Source of the DNA: Chitinophagaceae bacterium PMP191F | GTDB taxonomy: Bacteria > Bacteroidota > Bacteroidia > Chitinophagales > Chitinophagaceae | Reading direction: 5' to 3' | DNA length: 64,000 nucleotides | NCBI GenBank assembly: GCA_001302245.1 | Contig: LGYU01000002.1 | Coordinates: forward strand, 124,001 to 188,000 | In this document: piece after piece, positions 26,167-34,960 of the stretch | Position numbering within the stretch: position 1 is the first letter of the stretch | How the letters are laid out: every line of letters starts with the position of its first letter | Made by a program: the position numbers and the translations under genes | The notes under the pieces: model-generated | Database searches by the model: none | Told to the model about the DNA's origin: nothing | The model's input: the letters and a program-made list of their open reading frames with translations, nothing else

Positions 26167-27798
26167 TTATTCTTCAGACAGGAAAGGATAACGATAATCC
26201 GTTGGCGGATTGAATGTTTCCTTGATAGTACGTGCACTTAACCAACGGTACAGGTTCAGGATAGAACCGGCTTTATCATTGGTTCCGCTGGCACGGGCGC
26301 CACCAAAAGGTTGCTGTCCTACTACTGCACCGGTAGGTTTATCGTTGATATAAAAATTACCGGCAGCATTTCGCAGTTTAACAGTAGCGAGTTCTACAGC
26401 CAGTCTGTCGTGCGCAATGATAGAACCTGTTAACGCATAAGGAGAAGTGGCATTTACCAGCTCTAGTGTTTCTTCAAACTTATTCTCATCGTATATATAC
26501 ACGGTTAAAACAGGGCCGAAGATCTCTTCGCACATCGTAACATAATCTGCTTTCTTTGCTTCGATAATGGTAGGCTGAATAAAATAGCCTTTTGATTTAT
26601 CGCACTCGCCTCCTACCCATACAGATGCGTTGGCATCTTTCTTCGCGTTGTCTATGTAAGATTTGATCTTATCAAAACTTCTTTCGTCAATAACTGCACT
26701 GATAAAATTGGTAAAATCTTCCACAGAGCCCATTTTAAAGCTCTTCACACCAGCTACCAGTTTTTCTTTTACCGCAGCAGCCAGGTTGGAAGGGATATAA
26801 GCCCTGGAAGCGGCAGAACATTTTTGCCCCTGGAACTCAAATGCACCACGTAATAGCGCTGTTGCCAGTACATCTGCATCTGCACTTTTATGTGCCAGTA
26901 CAAAATCCTTACCACCGGTTTCACCAACTATACGTGGGTAAGATTTGTATTTATTCATATTCTCACCAATGGTCTTCCACATCTGGTTGAACACACCGGT
27001 GGAACCTGTAAAATGTACTCCTGCAAAATCAGGATGATTAAAACATACATCTCCTATCACCGGGCCATCTGCATATACCAGGTTGATTACACCATCGGGC
27101 AAACCTGCTTCCTGCAATATGCGCATGAACATCTGCGCAGAGTATACCTGTGTATTGGCAGGTTTCCATACCACTACGTTGCCGCACATTGCAGCAGAGG
27201 TAGGCAGGTTACCACCAATTGCTGTAAAGTTGAAAGGCGTTACAGCCAGTACAAATCCTTCCAGCGGACGGTATTCCATGCGGTTGTGAATACCAGGTGA
27301 GCTGATGGGCTGCTGACGATAGATCTCACTAAGGAAGTGAACGTTGAAACGCAGGAAGTCGATCAGTTCACACGCACTGTCGATCTCTGCCTGGTAAGCA
27401 TTTTTGCTTTGCCCCAGCATGGTTGTACCATTCATATAAGAACGGTATTTGGTAGCTATCAGGTCGGCTGCTTTCAGGAAAATATTAGCACGGTTTTCCC
27501 AGCTTACAGATGACCAGCTTTCACGGGCTGCCAGCGCAGCATCAATAGCCTGCTGAATATGGGATGCATCGCCTGTATGAAAATATCCTAATGTATGTTG
27601 TATTTCGTGCGGGGGGTGTATTGATCTTTTATTGCCGGTACGAACTTCTTTGCCACCAATGTACATGGGAATGTCTAATTCCTGACTTTTCAGCTCTTTC
27701 AACGTTGCTTTCAGTACTTCTTTCTCTTTAGAGCCTTTTGCGTAGTTCAATACCGGTTCATTGGCCGGCATAGGGTAATTAAAATATCCAAGTGCCAT
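26167..27798 (-). CDS. pruA: L-glutamate gamma-semialdehyde dehydrogenase (1-pyrroline-5-carboxylate dehydrogenase)
   Basis: A 543-aa NAD-dependent aldehyde dehydrogenase that completes proline (and ornithine/arginine) breakdown to glutamate. Motifs: the cofactor-site VVWKPANT with its Lys, HFTGSTGVFNQMWK, the general base Glu in RIVGETGGKDF, the nucleophile Cys in FEFQGQKCSAASR, and CEEIFGPVLTVYIYD. The opening (MALGYFNYPMPANEPVLNYA) and length match the stand-alone eukaryote/Bacteroidota P5CDH group, with no PutA fusion. A proline dehydrogenase gene is not adjacent. The gene is monocistronic. Confidence 0.95.
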   Translation of the reverse strand: MALGYFNYPMPANEPVLNYAKGSKEKEVLKATLKELKSQELDIPMYIGGKEVRTGNKRSIHPPHEIQHTLGYFHTGDASHIQQAIDAALAARESWSSVSWENRANIFLKAADLIATKYRSYMNGTTMLGQSKNAYQAEIDSACELIDFLRFNVHFLSEIYRQQPISSPGIHNRMEYRPLEGFVLAVTPFNFTAIGGNLPTSAAMCGNVVVWKPANTQVYSAQMFMRILQEAGLPDGVINLVYADGPVIGDVCFNHPDFAGVHFTGSTGVFNQMWKTIGENMNKYKSYPRIVGETGGKDFVLAHKSADADVLATALLRGAFEFQGQKCSAASRAYIPSNLAAAVKEKLVAGVKSFKMGSVEDFTNFISAVIDERSFDKIKSYIDNAKKDANASVWVGGECDKSKGYFIQPTIIEAKKADYVTMCEEIFGPVLTVYIYDENKFEETLELVNATSPYALTGSIIAHDRLAVELATVKLRNAAGNFYINDKPTGAVVGQQPFGGARASGTNDKAGSILNLYRWLSARTIKETFNPPTDYRYPFLSEE

Positions 27799-27889
27799 AG
27801 ATCACATTTAAGGATGGAAAATAACCTTCTTACGGAAGGCAAAAAACAGCGCGAAGTTCGGAAAGTATTTACACATTCCGTTTACCGCT

Positions 27890-28100
27890 ATTGGCCATGT
27901 TTTTACTGAAAATCCGAGGTTAATTTGAGAATGTGGTAATTTGAAAATGCCTCTAAAATAGTTGAATGGCTTGATCGTTGTTGACCGCTGCGGGCTTTGC
28001 GCTACGAGCCACGGGCAAGAACAGCAACCAGTAATCATCATTCACTATTGACCATTTACTACTCACCACTCACGATTTCCCAACACGGAACCGGTCACGC
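27890..28100. repeat. Dispersed degenerate intergenic repeat B-related text
   Basis: Words such as ttaatttgagaatgtggtaa, tgatcgttgttgaccgctgc, aagaacagcaaccag and cactcacgatttccc recur in the spacers at 22660-22806 and 42660-42810, in the same order. It is non-coding. Confidence 0.65.
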
Positions 28101-28101
28101 C

Positions 28102-28623
28102 TCAATTTATCCCGATAATCCGGAATCCCTGGGGTGTTTCACTGAACCACAGTTCACCATTACCTATCATAGCTCCCTGGTCTCGTCGAAAGATCTGTCG
28201 GAGATTCTGTTCTTTGAGGGCCTTTTTTACCTGTTCGCGCATGTATTTGTCATAGCCGGCCAGAAACTGTTGTGCATTTTTAACAGCCGGATGATGCAAT
28301 GGGTATGCAACTACTGCCGCCACGCTGTCTCTCTGGTCAGTAGCTACCCAGTATTGCAGGTGTTTGAGGAACTTTTTGAAAGCGAGTGGATTGTCAAAAC
28401 CGGCATTTGCCCAGGAAGTAGGCATGCTGCCATCAGAAAACACAGAATCATCCTCTATTTCAGCCGGAGACAATGCATAAGGATCTGTAACAGGCGATAG
28501 TGAATCCGGTACAGGAGTGGCTGTTGTAAGTGTATCTGAAAGGGAGGAGGGCTGTTTGTCGGGCGTGTCATTACAGGCAATGACTAACAGCAACAATGCG
28601 GGAAGTATGACTTTTGCTATCAT
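28102..28623 (-). CDS. Hypothetical lipoprotein
   Basis: A 173-aa protein with a lipoprotein signal (ALLLLVIAC, Cys17) and a Ser/Thr/Pro-rich linker (residues 18-60). The C-terminal globular domain of about 100 residues includes FKKFLKHLQYWVATDQRDSV, HHPAVKNAQQFLAGYDKYMR and the closing GNGELWFSETPQGFRIIGIN. This pattern is seen in small proteins that measure or bind something in the envelope, but no named family is recognised. A TATTTTTG box (28657-28650) 26 nt before the ATG is a likely -7 promoter element. prfB lies upstream on the same strand. Confidence 0.75.
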   Translation of the reverse strand: MIAKVILPALLLLVIACNDTPDKQPSSLSDTLTTATPVPDSLSPVTDPYALSPAEIEDDSVFSDGSMPTSWANAGFDNPLAFKKFLKHLQYWVATDQRDSVAAVVAYPLHHPAVKNAQQFLAGYDKYMREQVKKALKEQNLRQIFRRDQGAMIGNGELWFSETPQGFRIIGIN

Positions 28624-28684
28624 AGACAGGTATTTAAAATTCCGGAATGCAAAAATACTGTTCCTGCATCCCGGAACTATTGTA

Positions 28685-29777
28685 CTATGAGTTGATCTCT
28701 TTTTCCATCATCAGGTACGCTTTTACAAAACCATCCAGCTCGCCATCCATTACGGGTTGCACGTTGCCCACCTCATAATCAGTACGGTGATCCTTGATCA
28801 TTTTGTACGGATGGAATACATAGCTGCGGATCTGGCTGCCCCACTCAATTTTCTTCTTGGAAGCATTCGCTGCATTTTTCACGGCTTCGCGTCTGCGCAT
28901 TTCCTCTTCATACAAACGGCTTTTTAGCATCTGTAAAGCCATTTCACGGTTCTCACCTTGTGTACGTGCTTTCTGGCACTCTACAATAATGCCGCTGGGA
29001 ATATGCTTTAACCTTACAGCCGTTTCCACCTTGTTTACGTTCTGCCCCCCTTTACCACCACTACGGTAAAACTCCCATTCCAGGTCGGCGGGACTTACCG
29101 CTACTTCAATGCTATCGTCTACCAGCGGGTATACATACACTGAAGCAAAGGAAGTGTGTCTGCGGGCATTACTGTCGAATGGCGAAATACGCACCAACCT
29201 GTGCACCCCGCTTTCAGCTTTCAGAAAACCATACGCAAAGGGACCGTCAAATTGCAGTGTAGCGCTTTTTACACCGGCGCCATCACCGTCTTGCCAGTCC
29301 AGTTCCGTTACACTCCATCCCTGCTTTTCGCCGTACATACGATACATACGTGCCAGCATTTCGGCCCAGTCCTGGCTTTCGGTACCACCCGCACCGCTAT
29401 TGATCTGCAGAACAGCCGGCAATTCGTCTTCGGGCTGGTTGAGCGTACTTTTAAATTCAGCTTCTTCCAGTTGGGCAAGCGCCCTGGCATAAGCTTCTTT
29501 GGTTTCCTCTTCCGATGCCTCACTGGCTTTCCAGAAATCAAAAAGCACAGCAAAATCCTCTACGGCTGCCTCACTCTGTTCAAATAGTTTCAGCCAGTAT
29601 TCATTCAGCTTGATGTTTTTGAGAATCTCTGTAGCCCGTTTGTTATCATCCCAGAAGCCGGGTGAAAGGGATAATTGCTTATCCTGGTTTACTTTATCAC
29701 GTCTGTTATCGACGTCAAAGAAACCTCCTCAGGACCACTACACGGTCCCTCATATCTTTAATTTGCTCTTGTGTCAT
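28685..29777 (-). CDS. prfB: Peptide chain release factor 2, with programmed +1 frameshift
   Basis: RF2 terminates translation at UGA and UAA. The first frame starts at ATG 29777 (MTQEQIKDMRDRVVVLRRFL) and meets an in-frame TGA at 29717-29715. The recoding site is complete: AGGAGG (29729-29724), TTT, the slippery CTT and TGA followed by C. A +1 shift on CTT continues as DVDNRRDKVNQDKQL and runs to the stop at 28685, giving about 363 aa. RF2 marks: the SPF motif in RISPFDSNARRHTSFASVYV, and GGQ in YRSGGKGGQNVNKVETA. The frameshift lets RF2 set its own level. A TATCTTCG promoter box ends 6 nt before the ATG. Confidence 0.95.
29715..29729 (-). promoter_or_regulatory. prfB recoding site (AGGAGG UUU CUU UGA C)
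   Basis: A Shine-Dalgarno-like AGGAGG lies three nucleotides before CTT-TGA, followed by C. This is the canonical RF2 autoregulatory frameshift element with its optimal spacing. Confidence 0.95.
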
Positions 29778-29783
29778 AGCCCG

Positions 29784-29791
29784 CGAAGATA
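29784..29791 (-). promoter_or_regulatory. prfB -7 promoter box
   Basis: TATCTTCG on the minus strand, 6 nt from the ATG, with an ATTTTCA stretch around the -33 position (about 29812-29818). It predicts a leaderless or nearly leaderless mRNA. Confidence 0.5.
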
Positions 29792-29919
29792 AGGAATGAT
29801 TGTAAAAGCATGAAAATGCGTGTACAATGACGTGATCAGTTCCGGCAGCAGATGATTTTAGCCATAAAAAAACATTGCAGATACAGCAACAGGGTTGGTT
29901 TGCACTATATCAGGACATA

Positions 29920-30312
29920 TTATTGTTGCTCCTGTACCTTAACAGACTCAACATAAAGGGTACTGATAGCAAATGTTTTTGAACATGTATTGCGTTGTTG
30001 CTGCTGTATGGTAAATGTGAGTTTCTGCCATTCACCTTTGGGGATCTTGAATTTACGCGCTACCTGTTCTCCGTAAAATACCTGGTAAAACAATTCGTGG
30101 CCATTCTCATCGGTAATATTCACGATCTTTCTTTTACTGTCACTGTTTACTGAAACAAGAAATACCAGGAAATCGCCTTCTGTACCACGGTAGGTAACTG
30201 TTAATTCTTCTTCACCGATAGCAGGTAAACCAGTGGCTGCCCTGACCTGTATCATCGTTAATAGCAGCGCACTGGCTACAATTACAGCAAAGATCTTTGA
30301 GATGTTTTTCAT
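29920..30312 (-). CDS. Small exported hypothetical protein
   Basis: A 130-aa protein. The ATG at 30312 starts a clear signal peptide (MKNISKIFAVIVASALLLTM, ending near VRA); the 21 in-frame codons before it are not signal-like. The mature part is a short beta-rich domain (EELTVTYRGTEGDFLVFLVS, KRKIVNITDENGHELFYQVF, GEWQKLTFTIQQQ) of a kind common in Bacteroidota periplasmic proteins. It has a single Cys (NTCSKTF). Function unknown. It is divergent from the TonB-dependent receptor gene. Confidence 0.75.
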   Translation of the reverse strand: MKNISKIFAVIVASALLLTMIQVRAATGLPAIGEEELTVTYRGTEGDFLVFLVSVNSDSKRKIVNITDENGHELFYQVFYGEQVARKFKIPKGEWQKLTFTIQQQQRNTCSKTFAISTLYVESVKVQEQQ

Positions 30313-30522
30313 GTACTTACTTTTTAAATTGTTCAGCAGGTAATAATTGGCAGCACAAAGATGAGGAGCCTGCATTAACAGTATATGACCACCTGTTTAA
30401 GGAAATGTTATATAAAAAATCATTTATACATACAAGGTAGTTTCGTCCATTTTTAACCATTTTGTATGAATTAAACAGCTACTTTAGCTACCAGTTAAAC
30501 AGAATCGAAATTACTCTACGCC

Positions 30523-32538
30523 ATGAACATTAACCACTATCTGCTAACAGCATTATTAGGCTGTTTTATAACCACACCATCCAATGCCCAGAACGATTCT
30601 ACATTTCTCAATGCCGGCAGACTTCAGCTTGATAAAAATTTTACACAAACCATCAGCATTAAAGGGGAAGACCTGGAGAAAATGCCTTTCTTCTCGTTGC
30701 ACGATGCCATTAATGTATGGCTATACGGCATTTACACCAGCAAAAGTTACCTGGTGTATGTTATTGATGGTGTGGTAGCCAACGATGTAAATGCTTACAG
30801 CATATACGACATTGAAAGTATTACGCTGGTGCAGAACGCACTGAGTCAATTAAACGGAGCATTTGGTCAGCAACAATTGCTGCTCATCACCACACGCAGA
30901 CAAAAAGCAGGCGGCAAGGGTATTACCGCCGCCGGAAATACGGCTTATAATACCGACAAACATCTCTATCACCAGTATTACCTGGGAGCTTATAATAACA
31001 CGCAAAAAATAAGATATGGCGTTTCTGCCAATTATGCGCACGATGGCATCGGGAAAGACTATATATCAGCTAACACCAAAGCAACTTATACCAACCCGCC
31101 CAACTTTGATCGTTTCCGAATCAACGGTTATGCAGGCATCACTTTGGGAAAACATCATGATCTTTCCGTGACAGTTAATTATGCACCACAGAACTATACC
31201 AATAATGCCACGCAAATCAATCAATATCCTGTTGGTTCGGATACTAACATAGCAAAATACCATGCAGACGAATATACCTTCAATGCCAGTCTTGCCTTCA
31301 AAAGTACGTTTGGAAAACGCTGGCGCAACGAATTTACGGCCACCTACCTGTTGGGCAATCTTACCTCAAACACTATCACAAATTCTACCAATAGTACCAT
31401 TAAAATAGACCTGTTTCAACACGGTACTGCAGATTTCAGAACCTTACAGTTCAGGGATAATATCAGTTATCATGCACAGGCCGGCAACTGGAGTATTGTA
31501 CCTTCATTGAACGCGCAATTCAGTTTTCCGAAATACAACAAGTACGATTGGGCCCACACTTACATCAACCAGGTCACCCAATCATGGGTATCTAATAAAG
31601 TCGAAGGGAAAGCAAAATCTTACCTGCTTACACCATCATTATCCATAGCTTATAAAAATATTGTACAGGTGCAAGGTGGGATACTTGCAGACGTTTCTCC
31701 TGCCGAAGGCAGAGATATGACAAGGATCTTTCCATTTGGTACCATTACTACCGATGTGGTAAAAATGTTCAAAAGCACTCACAAGGCCAGTCTGCAACTA
31801 TTCGGCTCTTTTGCCAGTTATGATAACTTCAGTGATCTGCAATACAAGTTCACTGACTTTACCCAGGACTTATATCATTACAATTCTACATCTACTATCT
31901 TTTTGCCCAATCCTCCGCCCACTTCGTCTATTAATGACGATAAGCAATACAGGATATGGTCAACGGGTTTGAGATTCACAACAGCCAATAAGCGACTGGA
32001 ATTCAGCTACAATTTTGAAAAACGTGATTATACTACCGATGTTATTTTAGAAATACCAGGGGGCACAGGTTATTATTACATTCGTACTAACCCCGATATA
32101 CGTGCCTACACACATACCTTTGGCATCCGCGCTACAGCAATACAATCCGGTAACTTTAACTGGCGTACAGGATTGCAGGCCACCAGTATTGCCAATACGA
32201 CAAATCAGAATTTTGGCTTTACATCTTATGCAAACATCATTGGTAACTTTAAAGCAGACAGAACTGCATGGGCAGGTGGTTTTACCAATCGTCTCAACTA
32301 TAAGCAGTTCTTTGCCGGGGCAGACATCCAGTATATTTTTAATCAGGGGCGGAACATGGACAATACAGCTAAAATGCAGGTATTGTTCCAGCAATTATAT
32401 GCCGGCGCACAGATCCCCTGCAAAAAACTACGTGGGTTTGAATTGTATGCTAATTGCCGCAACCTGGGAAAGATCAGATATTCAACAATGCCTGAACTGA
32501 ATAAATATTATGGCATCGGGTTTAAAACAATATTATAA
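30523..32538 (+). CDS. TonB-dependent receptor-like outer membrane protein
   Basis: A 671-aa exported protein with a signal peptide (MNINHYLLTALLGCFITTPS) and a short plug domain: ISIKGEDLEKMPFFSLHDAI, VYVIDGVVANDVNAYSIYDI, ESITLVQNALSQLNGAFGQQ and a degenerate LLLITTRR in place of the usual VILITTK. The rest is a beta-barrel with alternating aromatic strands, to the end. The N-terminal carboxypeptidase-like domain of SusC proteins is absent and no SusD partner follows, so it is a short TBDT or plug-barrel protein of unknown substrate. Transport through it would need TonB. It converges with the histidine kinase gene. Confidence 0.82.
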   Translation: MNINHYLLTALLGCFITTPSNAQNDSTFLNAGRLQLDKNFTQTISIKGEDLEKMPFFSLHDAINVWLYGIYTSKSYLVYVIDGVVANDVNAYSIYDIESITLVQNALSQLNGAFGQQQLLLITTRRQKAGGKGITAAGNTAYNTDKHLYHQYYLGAYNNTQKIRYGVSANYAHDGIGKDYISANTKATYTNPPNFDRFRINGYAGITLGKHHDLSVTVNYAPQNYTNNATQINQYPVGSDTNIAKYHADEYTFNASLAFKSTFGKRWRNEFTATYLLGNLTSNTITNSTNSTIKIDLFQHGTADFRTLQFRDNISYHAQAGNWSIVPSLNAQFSFPKYNKYDWAHTYINQVTQSWVSNKVEGKAKSYLLTPSLSIAYKNIVQVQGGILADVSPAEGRDMTRIFPFGTITTDVVKMFKSTHKASLQLFGSFASYDNFSDLQYKFTDFTQDLYHYNSTSTIFLPNPPPTSSINDDKQYRIWSTGLRFTTANKRLEFSYNFEKRDYTTDVILEIPGGTGYYYIRTNPDIRAYTHTFGIRATAIQSGNFNWRTGLQATSIANTTNQNFGFTSYANIIGNFKADRTAWAGGFTNRLNYKQFFAGADIQYIFNQGRNMDNTAKMQVLFQQLYAGAQIPCKKLRGFELYANCRNLGKIRYSTMPELNKYYGIGFKTIL

Positions 32539-32577
32539 ACAACTACTCTTTAACAGGCTGAATAATACAGGAAGGAT

Positions 32578-33981
32578 TTAATTATCTGCCACATCATACC
32601 GGGGAAGTGTAAATGAAAACACGCTTCCCTTTCCCTGTACACTTTGTACAAAGATCTCACCTCCGTTCTTTTCAAGAAACTCTTTGCACAGTTTCAGGCC
32701 AATACCTGTTCCTGATTCATTATCGGTACCGTGTGTAGTAATAAAATGATTGCCGAAAATCTGCTGCACCCTTCGTTCATTCATACCAATGCCACTGTCT
32801 TTTACAAACACCTTTACCTGGGCGGTCATTATAGTTGCACTAACCTGTATATTGCCATGTTGCGGAGTAAATTTTATAGCATTGGATACCAGGTTGCGCA
32901 GCACCAGTTTTATCATTTCGCGGTCTGCAAAACAATACACCGGTTCTGTAATTGTACTTTGTAAAAGAATATGTTTGCTGGTAGCCTGCAACTGCTGTTG
33001 TGTAAATACTTCTGCAACCATCAGCTCCAGGTTCAGTACTTCCGGATGCACCGTATCTTTCTGCATCTGGGTTTTGGCCCATTGCAGCAGATTATCCATC
33101 AACCCGGTTACATAGCTCATTTCGTTTACAATGCCGGGCAACATTTCTTCTATTTCATGTGCGGGTACTTTATATCGCTGCATATTCTGAAACATATTGC
33201 GCAGTGCATACATCGGCGTTTTCAGATCGTGGGCTATTACAGAGAACAGTTTATTTTTTACCTGGTTCAGCTCAGTCAGTTCATGGGTTTGTTTTTCCAG
33301 CAACGCTGCCTTTTCCTCAATTTCACGACGCTGCTCTTCTACCTCAAGATTACGACGATGCAGTTCCCGGCTTTTGTGCAGCAAACCTGCCTGATATCCC
33401 ATATTTTCCTGTTTTACCAGGAAAAGCGCATAAAAGATCAATCCAAAAGCCAGTAGCTGATTGAAGAAATAAAACCAGTAATTCACTTTTTCCAGCCGGA
33501 AATAATAATCGTGAAAGATCACTACTGCAATGAAGTAACAGGCAACCGATAAGGCGAAAGAAAAAATGATATTCCGGAGTTTCTGCAGAAAGAAAACAGA
33601 CAAAACACAATACAGGATGAAGAACAGCTCAATGCCAACATTCACTTTTCCCAGGAAAACAAGACAGGTGGCTACGGGATACAGGCTGAAATACAATAAC
33701 CGCGACAATTCATAATACCGTTCGTAATTCAGCCATAACACAAACAGGCTGATGGCCAGCGGCGCCCCGGCCCCAAACCACGCCAGGGGTGGCAAATGGT
33801 CTGTAATGGCAATACCAATCACCATGAACACAACACCGGTGAGCAGTCCCAGGAAATTAAGCTGGTTAAAAATGCTCATTTTCCGTTTCTCATACTCCTC
33901 CATACCCGGCGTAATACCAATATTCTTGATAAAGATCCAGTATTGTTGTAGCGCAATTGCCTGCAGGGGGTGTTTGTTCAC
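32578..33981 (-). CDS. Membrane sensor histidine kinase
   Basis: A 467-aa protein, apparently from a GTG start (33981). Residues 35-200 hold about six transmembrane helices (FNQLNFLGLLTGVVFMVIGI, GAPLAISLFVLW, YFIAVVIF and others). A coiled coil follows (RNLEVEEQRREIEEKAALLE). The HisKA domain has the phospho-accepting His in SVIAHDLKTPMYALRNMF (about residue 250). HATPase motifs: NAIKFTPQHGN (N box), DSGIGMNERRV (G1) and GTGIGLKLCKEFLEKNGGEI (G2). No response regulator is adjacent, so this is an orphan kinase. The signal sensed by the membrane part is unknown. Confidence 0.9.
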   Translation of the reverse strand: MNKHPLQAIALQQYWIFIKNIGITPGMEEYEKRKMSIFNQLNFLGLLTGVVFMVIGIAITDHLPPLAWFGAGAPLAISLFVLWLNYERYYELSRLLYFSLYPVATCLVFLGKVNVGIELFFILYCVLSVFFLQKLRNIIFSFALSVACYFIAVVIFHDYYFRLEKVNYWFYFFNQLLAFGLIFYALFLVKQENMGYQAGLLHKSRELHRRNLEVEEQRREIEEKAALLEKQTHELTELNQVKNKLFSVIAHDLKTPMYALRNMFQNMQRYKVPAHEIEEMLPGIVNEMSYVTGLMDNLLQWAKTQMQKDTVHPEVLNLELMVAEVFTQQQLQATSKHILLQSTITEPVYCFADREMIKLVLRNLVSNAIKFTPQHGNIQVSATIMTAQVKVFVKDSGIGMNERRVQQIFGNHFITTHGTDNESGTGIGLKLCKEFLEKNGGEIFVQSVQGKGSVFSFTLPRYDVADN

Positions 33982-34122
33982 AGGAATGATGATGTGTGTT
34001 AGAAACGTGGTAATATAACTTTTATTTCTAACAAAGCAGTGAAGTTACCGATACCGTTTCCTGGTACGTCATCTGTGTTGTTACATTCGTATGACGGTCA
34101 GAAGTTTTAAGGGTTTCAGTTA

Positions 34123-34695
34123 CTACAATGCTTCATGAAAAACCTGTACATTTTCCGGATCTGGAAACCCAAGATCACCTGCCGGATTGTTACTGATGTT
34201 GATCATTCTCAAATAACGTTTTCCTGCCATGCCGGGAATATTGCCTGTTTTCCATAAAAATGTGGCAGCATATTGCAGGTAAAGATCTTCTACCGGTATT
34301 TCGCGGTTATAAACCACTCCCTGTTTTACATACCGGTATATGCCACTTTGTGGTTTCAGTGTAAGCACAGGTTTCTCTTTTACAGTACTGGTCCCCACTT
34401 CTCCTTTTACCGTAACCCATACCTGCTCACCATTACTTTCTTCACGGTATTCCAGTTGTTCAAAATGGCCGTTAGCCTGAAATTGTAAAAAATGCACCCG
34501 TTCGCCATTACTAAAATATTGGTGGTAAACAGCCTGATCCGTGTTGCCAAATGCAGCAGCCGGCGCAGTGGTAGCCGACCAGTAAATAGCACCGTTGGTC
34601 AGTAAAGCCTGGGGTAATGCAGATGTGTGTTTATGTGTTCTGTTACAAGAAATTGTACTAATTGCAATAAAAAAAACACATATAAAATATTTCAT
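34123..34695 (-). CDS. Hypothetical lipoprotein
   Basis: A 190-aa protein with a lipobox (FIAISTISC, Cys17). The mature domain is beta-rich (SNGERVHFLQFQANGHFEQL, EYREESNGEQVWVTVKGEVG, PVLTLKPQSGIYRYVKQG) and ends PDPENVQVFHEAL. The sequence alternates like a small lipocalin or DUF-type envelope fold, but no named family is recognised. It is divergent from the ATP-grasp operon, with 265 bp between starts. Confidence 0.7.
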   Translation of the reverse strand: MKYFICVFFIAISTISCNRTHKHTSALPQALLTNGAIYWSATTAPAAAFGNTDQAVYHQYFSNGERVHFLQFQANGHFEQLEYREESNGEQVWVTVKGEVGTSTVKEKPVLTLKPQSGIYRYVKQGVVYNREIPVEDLYLQYAATFLWKTGNIPGMAGKRYLRMINISNNPAGDLGFPDPENVQVFHEAL

Positions 34696-34883
34696 ATTTA
34701 TTTAAAATAAGATAAAAATTATTACAATACAATCTGTAAAACTGCGTGCAGTAAAGCATTTGAGCAATATGCAGCGTATTGAATTGTAATAAATATGTTA
34801 TGAATTGGCATTTAACCAGGAATGGCTGATTGGCGATATTAATATTTTAAAATATCATATGATTTTTTTTAGAATCTTTTAAG

Positions 34884-34891
34884 TATTTTCG
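34884..34891 (+). promoter_or_regulatory. Likely promoter -7 box of the ATP-grasp operon
   Basis: TATTTTCG lies in an AT-rich region with a T-tract (34863-34870) 19-25 nt upstream. Transcription would start around 34897, at the foot of the hairpin below. Confidence 0.45.
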
Positions 34892-34896
34892 GAAAG

Positions 34897-34938
34897 AGGG
34901 TTGCTTGTTCGTTGAACAATGAACATGTAACCCTTTTT
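34897..34938 (+). promoter_or_regulatory. Terminator-like hairpin in the leader of the ATP-grasp operon
   Basis: The arms AGGGTT (34897-34902) and AACCCT (34929-34934) enclose a loop with its own GTTC...GAAC pairing and are followed by TTTTTAT. No plus-strand gene lies upstream, since the neighbour is divergent. A terminator here can only act on the operon's own leader, as an attenuator, or the hairpin may protect the 5' end. Confidence 0.5.
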
Positions 34939-34960
34939 ATTTAACCTTAAACTGCTGGTT

